A stretch of 64,000 nt of DNA from Monarcha castaneiventris obscurior. Lineage: Eukaryota; Chordata; Aves; Passeriformes; Monarchidae. Under the pieces are notes generated by a model that saw only the letters and a list, made by a program, of their open reading frames with translations, ran no database searches and was not told the DNA's origin. Location of the stretch: NCBI GenBank assembly GCA_026261815.1, contig JAMPIT010000566.1, positions 24,639,001 to 24,703,000 on the forward strand. Reading direction: 5' to 3'. The translations under genes and the position numbers were made by a program. Shown in pieces: positions 53,051 to 64,000 of the stretch (within the stretch, counting starts at the first letter, position 1; every line of letters begins with the position of its first letter).

Positions 53051-55689
53051 GCTCAAGCGAACAAAACAAAGTTAATAAAATGGAATAAGGAACAAGATAT
53101 TTTCCTGTCTGCAGCCTCCTATGTGCCAAAATTAGAACCTCACCTCCAGATGATAAACCACACTTCCAGTTGTGTTTTTGTAACAAGACTAATGAGCCTC
53201 AGCCAAGCATTTCAGGCTTGGCTGGCGTTAGCAGTGGCCATCTACTGTGGGGGTACACTCTCTGTAGCTGGGCCATTAAGGGGAATAGCTGGGAAGGACA
53301 GGAAAGAAGTTGGAAGGAAGACTAAGGATCCCTGTTCTTGAACCTTGGTATCTAGGCCCCAAGGATGTGTGTGTACACATATTAAAATCTCCACAAAGAG
53401 ATCCCGTGAATTGCAAAATCCCAACTGAATTCAGTGGAGTTACTATTTCCCACTAAGAAATTTGAAATTTATCTTGATATGTTTTGAATTTGATCTCATT
53501 TTGGTGATTGTCTGCATGGAACAGTTAAACTCAGTGATATTTATCCCAACATATATTATGAGCTCCACAACCTACAAATGAATAAACACTTGGAAAACAT
53601 TTTTTTTTTTTTAATCAGACATTTCCTCAACAAGCCCACCTAATAACTTCAGTTTATTTACAGAGTAGCTACAGCTGGGGCAGGAAGGGAGGAAGGGAAT
53701 GTTATATTTTATCACCATTTTCTAAGAATACTAGTTCAACCTGATCATGCAGAGTGTTTTGACTCCAGCAGTGCATCTCCCTAAAATACATAGTCATAAT
53801 CTTTGCACTGGTGTCCTCCCTCTTTCCTGATTGCACCAGACTTATCCCCTCTCTGCCTCTTAGAAGAAATACATTATCACACTAAAACATGTGGGTTTAT
53901 TGGACTGATGTCCTGCAAATATATCTTCAGTGCGCATTTGAATTGATGGAACAAGCTAGGGAGAAAGTCTCTGAAGCAGCATTGCTTCTTTAATAAAATT
54001 CTGATCTTAGAGAGGATAAACAGCAAAACAAAATCCTTATCTTCATGAAAAACACTAGTGATTTTATTCAGATGCAATAGTATGTTTCAAATTGAAACAA
54101 GGCAAAGTGCTGTGTATCATTACAGAAAAAACCCACAAATAAAGCCTAGGATCATGCATTAGGATATTCCATTTGATCACAGTTCTTTCTTTGTATTTTT
54201 CCATGCTCTTGTCCTCTAGTAATGAATATCTTTGGGTTTTTCTGAAGCACAGACTACACAGCCAGAAAGTGCTGGTTGCATAAGCATTTCCATTACAGGC
54301 TGTCAGGTTTATAAACTCATCTGTGCTCCTTGCTTTACAGCTGTACGAGAGGAATGTGTGCAATTTTCAGGGCTCTGATAAATCAAATTGATCAAATAAT
54401 AAAAATACTGTTCTAAAGTGCATTAGACAATAGGCCATTTCCAGTGAAAAACAATACTGCAGCAGTTGTTTCAAGGTGGCTTTTTTTTTTGCTTGTGTGG
54501 GGTTTGTTGTTTTTTGTTGGTTTTCTTTCTTTTTACCTGTTACAAAATAGCTCTGGTTTTATTTCCATTGAGTCAGTCACTGCAGAAAAGGTAATCACTA
54601 TAATCACAGCAAAGATTTCTGTTTGTTAAGGCACTCAAGTGACTGCCATCACCATAGTGTCTGAGCAGATTCCAGAGAAGTCATGTTTCATGGAAGGCTT
54701 GTTGTGGACTAACTTTGTTTAATTTATAAAGCAAATAATTTTGTCTTGGACTTGTGCAGGCAACTCAACCACTTATACAATTAATAATCAGCTTTTTTAC
54801 TGTAAGTACTTCCGAATCTGAGATAATAAAGAAGAGATGGAGAAAATAAAGCTGTGAACTTTTAAAATATTAGCTTCTCTCTCCTGCACTATCACTTTAA
54901 TACATCAGACAATAACTGAAGTTTGTTCTTCTTTCATATCTAGCAAAGAAGCACCATTTGCACAGATCAAGTGGCAACAAGTAATACAGTGAGTTATCAA
55001 ATTATGTCCTTGCTCATATTTGCAAGTGTATCATGGACAGAGATGTGTAACATATGAGTGTGTTATACAAAAATACACTTAGGTATTCATGTACAAAACA
55101 GTTAAGAATACAGCTTTATACTATTGGCTTGGTCTGAGGTTTTGCTTTGGCAATAAGATCATAGCACTATGGACACGAAAATTATGTATTTGTGCAAACC
55201 ACAAACATTTGTTTTATACAAAGATCTTTATGTATATAGATAATAATTTCTTTAGCATATCTACAGGCAGCATAGTGTTTCTGTTCAAGTTCAACTTGTT
55301 CTAAACTATGTGGTTAAGGAGGCTTTGTACTTCCCCTCCCAAACTTCTCCTTTTTTTTCAGTACATGGTAAGCACATCCAGGGACAGAATGCTCTCTACT
55401 CAGCCTGGTCTGGCTACCCATGTGGGTGCACAGGGCCTGGACACTGCACAAACTGCTAATGAGCATCATTCTCATTTTCACAGTCGGATGGTATTTACTC
55501 AGGATTGCTAAGCACCCTAAACACAAACGTCATAAACAAACAATACTTATGTAGTCATCCATCGAAGCAAACAACCAAACAGTTGCACGACATGCACAGT
55601 ATTACGTATGTTCCTACAGTCAAACCATGCCAGCTCTTGTTTGATTTCTCCTGTGTGAACCTACTTAATTTTACCACCTGACAAGAGAG
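53051..55689. other. Intergenic DNA, no gene recognised
   Basis: AT-rich DNA with T-runs near 53602 and 54480. A GT-rich patch at about 54480-54530 creates a spurious Phe/Leu-rich frame. No gene or named repeat is recognised. Confidence 0.5.
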
Positions 55690-56279
55690 TGATCTTTGAA
55701 AATGACATGTTGATGCTGTAATTTCATTTACAGTGTTTTGCTTAATAAGAGACTAACAGTGAAACAATTACAAATCCTCCAAATCAGCTACTAATAAACA
55801 CATGCATTCATTATGAGGAGGTGGCAGGGAGGAACTATCACTTTTGTTCCCATAGTTTCATTGATAAAAACGATCTTGGAAGCAGGAGAATATATTAATT
55901 TTTTCCTTTTGGATTTTTTTATCTAGAAGTCTGGAAGACATTTCTAAAATAGATCTATTTTCTTTTCATTCTGCAGAATAATGCATGAATGATTATAACA
56001 TATGCTCTATCTCCAGTTTTTTCAACCAGTGGAAAAGTGCCTGACACAATAATCACAACTTGTTGGGTTTTCAATCTGATGCTGTCCTATTTTATCATGG
56101 TAGTTAAATGTCCATTCTTGTTCGGCGTGATAAATGTTATGGCCATTTAACAGTACCGAAAAAGAGAGACATGTTAAACCAAATATTGCTTCAGATTGTG
56201 TCTTTTATTCTCCTTTATCATCATATCTTAATTTATAGTATAATCATCATTATCACAACTGTCAGCCTCATTTAACCTT
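55690..56279. promoter_or_regulatory. AT-rich flank of enhancer-like block
   Basis: Repeat-free sequence with many TAAT and GATAA cores ('gctactaataaac', 'cattgataaaaacg', 'gcgtgataaatg' with GATAA at 56129-56133). It merges directly into the CpG-bearing core at 56280. It may form one conserved region with the core, but it is less distinctive by itself. Confidence 0.3.
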
Positions 56280-56800
56280 CCCTGCTCTCCCATGATTCTC
56301 CGCTGTCAGGCCTGATTGCCTGCCTTCTGCTGACGGGCTGATAATGCCTGACTGATTAGCCCTCCCCGAGAAGAAGACAATGATATATAGAACCGCGCCG
56401 CTCGCTCTATATATTAATGAGGAGCTGGCAAAGCTTTGATAAGGCAGTAGAATAATCCATCAGCCAGAGAAGGAGCTTGTAAAACTGGTGGAACATTTCA
56501 TGGGAAAAACACCTGGGAAGGATGTAATGACCCAGCAGCTAAATACCTCTCAGCCCTCCTTCCCCTCTTGTAATTAACATCAGATCGCTGCTGCGTGGAT
56601 GGCACCCGGGGCGTTATCAGTCCCCAAATCCTGCTTACCTTCTCCCTGTTTTGCACCCAGGGCTTTAGGGCCTTTATGATGTCTTTAGCAAGAGGGCAAT
56701 TAATAGCTCATTTTCCTTGGCGTTGGGAACTGTTTATCTTCTGAACTAGCTCTTATCGCAGGCCGCTACCTATGAAAGGCAAGAGTCATCGGCGTTTTTG
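56280..56800. promoter_or_regulatory. Enhancer-like conserved non-coding element (candidate)
   Basis: This block differs sharply from the surrounding desert. I count about 16 CpGs in some 520 bp, against nearly none in neighbouring stretches of similar length. GATAA or its complement occurs at 56340-56344, 56438-56442, 56614-56618, 56734-56738 and 56753-56757. Homeodomain-type cores include ACTGATTAGC, TATTAATGAGG, GTAATTAAC and GCAATTAATAG. A 9-bp inverted repeat at 56383-56414 puts TATA-like sequences on both sides of a GC-rich loop. No long open frame, repeat or splice-bounded exon is present. These traits together are typical of ultraconserved developmental enhancers in vertebrate gene deserts, where retained CpGs reflect constraint or low germline methylation. 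Binding by GATA or homeodomain factors is inferred from motifs alone, and the target gene is unknown. Confidence 0.55.
56383..56414. repeat. Inverted TATA-like repeat with GC loop
   Basis: ATATATAGA (56383-56391) is the exact reverse complement of TCTATATAT (56406-56414). The 14-bp spacer ACCGCGCCGCTCGC contains four CpGs. Each arm resembles a TATA box on its own strand. It lies in the middle of the enhancer-like block, so it could be a bidirectional initiation site for enhancer RNA, a dimer-binding site, or coincidence. Confidence 0.75.
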
Positions 56801-59800
56801 TGCTCTAGTTGTTACACTTACTCAGCAGAGGCCTGCTTTGCCATTAGATACAAAGCTTCTGATGGCTACTTGAGTTTGAATGCACTGTTATTACAGGTAT
56901 TATATGAAATTGCTTGTGTTATGTGAAGGGGATTATAGAGGTTTTGGATCAATAACTTCAGTGGATGTTGGGAGTGATTACAGTGCTCTGTCAATTTTTC
57001 CCATTTGGCTGTCAGTACTGATTTACAACACACCACCTCTTTTATTCACATCAAATCACGCATTTCATTGGTAAATTCTATGTATCTCAATTTACTTAAG
57101 TAGCTGATTTGGGTAAAATAAAATGACTTCCTCTCTTCTATGTATGTGAGAGTGTGTGTGCGTGTATACACACAACAGACATAACCCTATAGAGCTATAA
57201 AAGGCATTGACATTTCCAAAGCTTTTTGTCCTCTTAGAAAGGACAACATGCAACATCATATAGGTCACCTAAATAAAAACAAATAGGTACACTCAAATAA
57301 TTTCTCCAATGGCTAGGGTTTTCTTAACACGTTTTTTTCTTCCTTTACACAAAGCAGCAGATCTGACAAGGTGCAACTGTGCAGAGGATGCAGAGTATTT
57401 TATATGTCTGGAAAATCAACAGAGAAACAAGTTGAGAAATAGGTGATGTATCACTGGATAAACATCCCAAAGAAACTGCCCCTGGTATTTCAGGCTTCTG
57501 TCTGGAAGCCTGGTGCAGAAGGTCCCTCCTGCAGAAAGATGCTCAAGTCAAAGACATGGAGAATATTCAGGATACCCACCCCATAAGACTACTTGGATTG
57601 ATTTTACAGTACTGATGGGGACTGACAGAGGTTGATTCTAAAGAGAAGATACTAGGCATTTTGCAAAGTCAAGATATTTTAAGAAAATATCAACTTTCCT
57701 GTTTTTAGAGATGTGTCACTCAGAAGTGACAAAAATTACTGGAAAAAAAAGAGAGCTCTTAGAAATGACCAGTGGTAAATCACATTTGGCAAAAGGAAAA
57801 GTGGTGAGATGGAACACAGTGAGACAGTCAGGCCTTTATGTACCTTTTGAAATTCTGTCGTAGAAGACAGGGGCATGTGCAAGCCTTCTAACCAATGTAA
57901 GTGGAGATACATGTTTCCACTGTTATGTTTATATAATAGTTTTTTTTCCATGTTGAGATATATATGTATCTGTTAATCCTGGAATAAAAAGCTAACAGTG
58001 TTTTCTATTAACCTTGATCTAAAAGGGGCCATAAATTTTTTTTTAAAGGAATAAGCAACTTTTAGGAATAGTCCATAAAGAGCAAACAATTAAAATTTAA
58101 CACCCTTCCCAACTAATCAATTAAGATTCAAAGATTTAAATTAATAAAAAATGGATTTGCAGAAAAATTTCAGACACTTTTGAGTGCTAAAGTAATTACA
58201 CTGAGGTAACAGATTATAGGATATAGAAAAATATATTTACTATCATTCCTGGAATAAAACTTATGTCTTTTTATTGTTTTTTCCATTCAAGTGTACAGAC
58301 TAACTTTCTCAGATTTATAGCTCATTCTTTTTCCTTCAATGCAATGTATTTCCTGTTAGAGTTCAGGTATTTTAAAACAACATGAACAGAAAAAATACAG
58401 GATGATGCTTAAAAGCTAACAAGTAAAATCTGTATAAACAGTGTCTGTATTTTTGTTCATATGACTACAGGAACACTATGTTTGGTATATGATACTGAAG
58501 TGACAGATCTCTGAAGTCATCTATTTTTAGAGACCTAGCACAAGAGCCTTCAGAGGACTGCTAGCACTTTTTTTAATAAAAACCAAGCCCACAAGTTATA
58601 TGTTATCTTTATGCTTGAAATAAGTATTAACTGGGAAAAAATGCTAATGAAACAAATTCTCTCAAAATATTCAGTCACTGGAAAAATAAAGAATGTAAAC
58701 ACGAGTCAAAAACTTTATATCCACTCATCTTTCAAAAGGCTGAGCTGGTTGCACATGGAAGTAGCAATCAACCAAAATTCAAGGCTCAAAATAACAATTA
58801 AACTGAGAAGCCATTTATCCACAAGCATGCAGACTGCTACACTTATCTGTACTACACTGTATCTGTAGAACAAGGGCAGTTTTGCCAATATATCTTGTGG
58901 GATGAGCTGCTGCTTGGCAGGAATAATGTTAGCAGTATTGACTCCAGACTTGCACAAAATTAGTTATTTGTGCTTTAAAAAGTTATAGTCAAATAACTTT
59001 GATCTGAGGCCTAGAGAGCTTAAATTTGAGTTCTGTAAGGTCACATCTAATTATTCCTGAGGAAAAATTAGGCACAAGCGTTGGTGGCTAAATAAATCAA
59101 AGCTTTATCAATCCTTTACATGGATTTTGGCTCTACATTTGGAACATGTATGAAGCGTGAGGATACATGCTGCATTTGAATAAGTTGTTAAATAAAGATT
59201 TACAATAGCCAAAGTAATAATTTGTGTGTGGCTCCAACAAAGACATCACATGGTCTTGGCCAAAGAGTACATGTTGACAAAATGTCCTGATTTACAAATG
59301 GAAAATAATAATCTTGAAGACAGTGCTACTGTAAATTGGTAAAATATTTCCAATATACTTAACCACTAAATAGCGCTTCCTTCAAGAAAAGCACAGAGTA
59401 AACAGAAACTTATGAGAAAAGTAGTATTGTCCCCTACCACAAATTTATCTACATGTGCTCACAGCTCTCAAACCAGGTATAAGAAAGTACTAGTATAGTA
59501 CTGCTTTCAGCACAAAGTGGTGAAGAAAATTTCAACGGTAGGAGAAGAAGAATCTTAAACAGATGTATAATATCACTGAAATGTATTTTATGACTCAGAT
59601 TTCTCTGCCCTGATGCACAAGTTCACAGGTCATGCCCTTTTGCACACCTAAAGAGCAGTTTTCTCTGCGGCATCGGTTACTCAGACATGTTATGCTAGCA
59701 GGCAAGATGATAGTTTTGGGGAGAGAGGTGTTGAGATGTGCTATTCCCCATGTTCCTCCATGGGAGCTGCTTCTGCCCCTGCACTGGCAAACTGAAAACA

Positions 59801-62655
59801 GACCTTTCTATCTTCAGCTAAGTAAAACCCCACAAGTGGCCATTCAATGAAAATTTAGACTTTGCAGAAAGTTTCTCACCTCAGCTGATTAAAGCAAGCT
59901 TGGATAGAGTATATACAGCAGGGAACCCATTCTCAGCAGCAGGCAAGGTCAACACAAGGCTGGTAAGAAACATGACCACCCATAAAACCTTGAGAAGGCA
60001 TTGTAAAGGCAGTAAAGCACTCCATCAGGTTTGATTCATGTGTATTGTTTGTAAACCTCTCACACACTTAAATGGCGTTTTTTGAAATATGCTGCACAAG
60101 TAAAAGGCAAAAGAACTATTGTTTTGATGGAAGCTGAGAAGCTCATATGGTCACAGAGCTCTAGCATTCAGGGGCTGTGAGAAAGAAAAAACAATTATGA
60201 TGCTCGTGATGAAGCTGCATGCTAGGCTGGAGCTATGGGCAGGATGCTGGGTGGTGGTGAATTAAAAAATTGGAGGGTAACATGAACAATTTAAGAAGTA
60301 ACTTTAGCAAATGGGTGATTATCTGAATGGTTAATGGCATAGAAAAAATCTTCTAAAATTTAAAAGCAAAAATAAAAAAATCCGGGAAGTGTTGAAACAA
60401 AAGGTATCTAAATGATACTTCGGTCCACACTCAACTGAAACCTGTTTTAACTGTTTTAATGTATTGATTCTCACCAGTAACATATTTATTAACTAACTCC
60501 TCAATAGGGCTTCATGTAGGGCTACAAGGGTGGCATTAAATGTTTAAAAGAAACTTGGTTGGAAGTTGTTTTGATTTATTTCAGTTTTGACAAAGAGAAA
60601 GTGAAAGACACTTATTTGTACTGCTTCCTTAGAACTAGAACAACTTTATACATTTTATTCAAAGTAAATGCATCATTTTTTTTTCCTAGAAGAATGTTTT
60701 CAAGGTGTTTTCAAGGATGTTCTCTGGACTCTATTGTGGTCAGTTCTTGCAGAAAAAAAAAGCTATGTGCTACGTAAAATCATATTTCTGCAAAAGCCAC
60801 ACGGATTGTTACTGCTGACCACTTGCATGTGTGATTTAATTGCCTAAACAGACAAACTTAGTTGCCTTACTTGCCTGAACAAGCAACTACTCTGAGACAG
60901 GTGAGGGTATGCAGGCTGCCTCTCAGTCATCAATCCAGAGCAGTGCTGGTGTTCCATTTGTCCTACAGTTGTACCTGGCAGCACCACAAGGATGTGTCAG
61001 ACAAAATGGGCTGTCTCAAATGGTTGTAGCTGCCTAGGCTTAAGCAACTTAAGCAAGGTCACAAGATTGCCAGGCATTGCAATGGGTCTTCTAATCAAAT
61101 CTTTGCTGCTGAGTGCTGTTTGCTAACTTTTAAATAATGGCTCTGAGCACTACCTATATGTTCACTTGAATAAACCCACCACAAAAAATCTGTAAGTGCT
61201 AAAATTCCACATTTGATTTGTTCTGCATAATGGATTTGGCAAAACTAGGGCCTAAATAGTTTTCCCACAGAGGAAGTAGCTGTAGTTTGCAGAAGTCAAA
61301 TGACTTGTCCAGACTCACATAACACCAGGTTCAGGAGTTATGCTTCATGACTTTCAAACTTGTACAAGACTTTTCAGGAAAATACCTTCAAGGCTCTGAT
61401 TTGATAATAGTTAAATTGTACTTCAGAATATTGCTTCATTTCTGAGACTGTTGCAAGATGTTTTGTAAAAGTTGTCTGCACTTACACACAGCTCATGATG
61501 AAACCTTATTTTGCACCAACAGGTCTTCCTTGAAATTGCAACTGTATTTGCATAGTTGGTCATTATTTAACAAAAGAGAACTTTGCTGCAGACAAGAAAT
61601 GACCTGAAAAATGTGGGCCTTCCCCAAACATCCTGTGCATCCTGCCTGTATGAGGACAGAGTACCTACTTAGTTTTGGGAGACATACGAAATGGAAAACA
61701 TACAGCAGCCTGTCACTGTACTGAGTCATTGCTAATATCCTTTTCCACATGTAACAGTGTTCTTTTTTTCTGTTTTTATCTCTGCCCTCTCAGACATCAC
61801 ACATTCATTTTAGAAGATATCCTCTCTAAAACCCTAGAGCCTAAAGCTTCCTCTGAATCTCTTCCCACAAATCCAGGCACTCCCAGAAGTCACAGGTCAA
61901 GTACTGATGCCCCTTGGCTTTTAATCCTACAAAAGAGTAGCAGGGCTAGAAGGTTCTTAGAAGCCTTGCCACAGATCATCCTTGAGGGCACTTGTGCACA
62001 GTCCTGAGCCCATGTGAAAGGTCTGGGAAACACAAACCTCTGTTTTTGTTTGACAAAAGTAAATTTCAAAGATATAAAATCAGTAAGATACAGCATGCTG
62101 TATATGTTTTCGACAACAGCATCTTGTCCTGGGATGAGCATTCCAGGTGTGCACTGACACACAGGCTTTTGAGGCTTTTGCTCATTCCCTAGAGATAAAC
62201 GTGCCACTCCAAACATTCTCTGTGTCAGTACATCTGTAGAAAATCAATGAATCCTCCTCATTTACCTGTGTATCTTTTACATTTGGGTAGATGATTGTAT
62301 CTTGTGGTTTCTGTTTCAGCACACCATCTGACATATTTCATGTCCAAACTAGGACGCACATGTGGGCTTTCAGTTCAATCTGAACTGCTTTTCTCCAGTT
62401 CAGAAATGCTTTTACCTCAGATGAATGTGTCTAAAGCATAGCTGAGGGTTTTATCTAAGCTGTTTCCTATGAAGTTTTCAGTTCAACACCGGGTTTAGGT
62501 TCCCAGAGCTCGTGTTTAAATTCTGGTTGTAGTTGTCATTCAGCCTCAATCTCAGCTTCCTCAGCTGTCAAATGGGAATAATGACTTTTTTCCCTGCAGA
62601 CAAAATGCCATGAAGGACTGCAGATTGCTTATCATCATATGCACTGTATACAGAA
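56801..62655. other. Intergenic DNA, no gene recognised
   Basis: AT-rich sequence, losing the CpG content seen just upstream. It contains a TG/CA alternating patch near 57148-57176 and an 8-bp stem hairpin at 57491-57512. Frames reach about 110 codons (61675-62007) with no recognisable family. Confidence 0.5.
57491..57512. repeat. 8-bp stem hairpin
   Basis: CAGGCTTC (57491-57498) pairs with GAAGCCTG (57505-57512) around the loop TGTCTG. The stem is too short for a microRNA precursor and has no known role. Confidence 0.7.
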
Positions 62656-63043
62656 ACACAGAATCACAGACTGCTTTGGGTTGGAAGGCACCTTAAAGAT
62701 CCTCTAGTTCCAACCACCCTGTCATGGGCAGAGACACCTCTCATGAGACCAGGTTGCTCAATGCCCCATCTAACCTGGCCTTGAACATTTTCAGTGATGG
62801 GGCATCTGCAACTTCTCTGGACAACTGGTTCCAGTGTCTTATCACCCTCACAGTAAATAATTTCTTCCCAATACCTGCCCTTTATCAGTTTGCATCCATT
62901 ACTTCTTGTCCTACAAGAACTGTACTTATCACTACATTTCCTGACAGAGAGTCCACCTCTGGCTTTCTTACAGGCTCCCTTCAGATACTGGAAGGCAGCT
63001 ATGAGGTCTCCAGACAACTTTCTCTTCTCCAGGCTGAGCAGTT
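62656..63043 (-). mobile_element. CR1 LINE, truncated 3' end (best preserved copy)
   Basis: The plus strand shows the reverse complement of a CR1 tail in full order. 'acagaatcacagactgcttt' (octamer end) comes first, then 'gggttggaaggcaccttaaa', 'gttccaaccaccctgtcatg', 'gaccaggttgctcaatgccc', 'taacctggccttgaacattt' and 'ggttccagtgtcttatcacc'. 'ctggctttcttacaggctcc', 'agatactggaaggcagctat' and 'tctcttctccaggctgagca' complete it. It covers the 3' untranslated region and the very end of ORF2. Homology stops near 63043, the 5' truncation point of the insertion. Among the four CR1 copies this is the longest and among the least diverged. The 169- and 157-codon frames over it are by-products of the repeat. 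Confidence 0.96.
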
Positions 63044-64000
63044 TGCAGTAAGGGTCTCTGTCCCCTTCTACAGAAAGGGCAAAAGCAATACTTGCAGGTC
63101 TCTGTGCCTGGCCCTGGAAAGTAGGAGTATGAGACACCTGGCAGATTCATTTCATGCAGTGCTCTGCAAGGAAATCCTCAACCATTCAGCCAGACAGGAT
63201 TCCCACAAAAAATGCATCTACCTGCAGCATTAGCACTGGGTGACTGAGTTGAAGGGGAGTTATAGGGATATAATTTCTGGGCATAGGAATGGGAAACCAG
63301 TGCTAACAGGTCAGAGTTTGACCTGCATTTTATCTGATACCTCAGGTAAAGAGAAGTCTGAGTTTCGGGACTGTGAGAACATTCACCTGATGTGGGGGAA
63401 CTGATGGGTTATATCACATACACCTCACCTGATGCCATCTGCAGTTAGAACATTCCCTGAGAAATATCAAATTAAGTATTTAGTAAAAAGGGCTAGAGAC
63501 AAACATGGTGATCAAATCTTGTGTGAAGAGCTTGCTGTACTTAGCTTAATGATTGCATATGACTGTCACAAACCTGCCATCTTCCATTTACCAAATTTGT
63601 ATGCCTGAATTTTTTCACACATATGAATGTGCAAGATCAGTATTTTATCATGAATAATGTCCATTTCAAAACCAGAAATATATCTAAGGGGGTGGAAAAG
63701 CTGGGGACAGATTTTGCACAGATTTTCACTGAACCCACTAATTCTGGAAACATAATGCAAAACCTGATTAAACGGAAGGAGCCATTTTTAGCACAAATGT
63801 ACATAAATTCCTCGGTTCAGTTACTACAGCGAATCCAGAAAGAGTCAACTTCCTTCTGATTCCAGCCTTTTCATAGACATAAGTTTCTCCCCTTCTCCTT
63901 ATAACACCTGTCTTCTCCAGAAAATGGAACAAAGAGAATATTTAATGGATTTTATTTCTTAGCATGGGAACACCTGGTTATCAGTTACACACCTGGTATC
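63044..64000. other. Intergenic DNA, no gene recognised
   Basis: Unique-looking sequence after the CR1 truncation point. Short frames only (up to 78 codons), and no named repeat. The window ends without any gene signal. Confidence 0.5.

Noticed and set aside
62664..63233. Frames of 169 codons (+) and 157 codons (-)
   Set aside because: Both lie over a CR1 3' end. The plus frame is antisense to the element. Not host genes.
1..64000. Bacterial genes, tRNA, rRNA, CRISPR arrays, intact endogenous retroviruses
   Set aside because: Looked for and not seen: no dense long frames, no cloverleaf-like or rRNA motifs, no regularly spaced repeats with unique spacers, no paired LTRs or gag/pol motifs I could recognise.

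Overview
This window looks like gene-free, AT-rich vertebrate nuclear DNA, most probably from a bird. The main evidence is four copies of the 3' end of CR1 non-LTR retrotransposons, the dominant interspersed repeat of birds and other sauropsids. They sit at about 5325-5530 (+), 39812-40152 (+), 46009-46195 (-) and 62656-63043 (-). Two keep the phrase typical of CR1 tails, a 'CCTTCCAACC'-type motif followed by degenerate ATTCTATG octamers. I found no rRNA, tRNA, CRISPR, operon structure or bacterial gene signals. Apart from repeat-derived frames, I found no protein-coding exon I can defend. Nearly all short open frames are what chance gives in AT-rich DNA.

Layout. 1-13.5 kb is unique intergenic sequence with one CR1 tail. 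13.5-14.9 kb holds two decayed LINE pieces: a minus-strand CR1/L3-like tail and a plus-strand reverse-transcriptase fragment with the DFSKAFDT motif. 15-28.7 kb is intergenic, with a GT-rich low-complexity block near 19.0 kb and two stretches (22.85-23.4 and 23.6-23.95 kb) that read like conserved non-coding DNA. 28.7-29.3 kb carries a broken LINE endonuclease domain with the MGDINAKV motif. It is followed by a long purine microsatellite, (GGAA)12 then (GAAA)20. 34.7-35.1 kb keeps a probable LINE fragment around a KFVDDT motif next to an A-run. 40-56 kb is desert with a small GC-rich island at 47.2-47.6 kb and a possible terminal exon at about 49.44-49.70 kb.

The most interesting part is 55.7-56.85 kb. 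The core (56280-56800) stands out from the desert: about 16 CpGs in some 520 bp, five GATAA/TTATC motifs in about 420 bp, several homeodomain TAAT cores, and a 9-bp inverted repeat that places two TATA-like sequences around a GC-rich loop. It resembles a deeply conserved developmental enhancer. No target gene can be named because no flanking gene lies in the window. Everything here rests on reading the sequence. No alignment or search was run, and repeat family names come from recall of consensus features.
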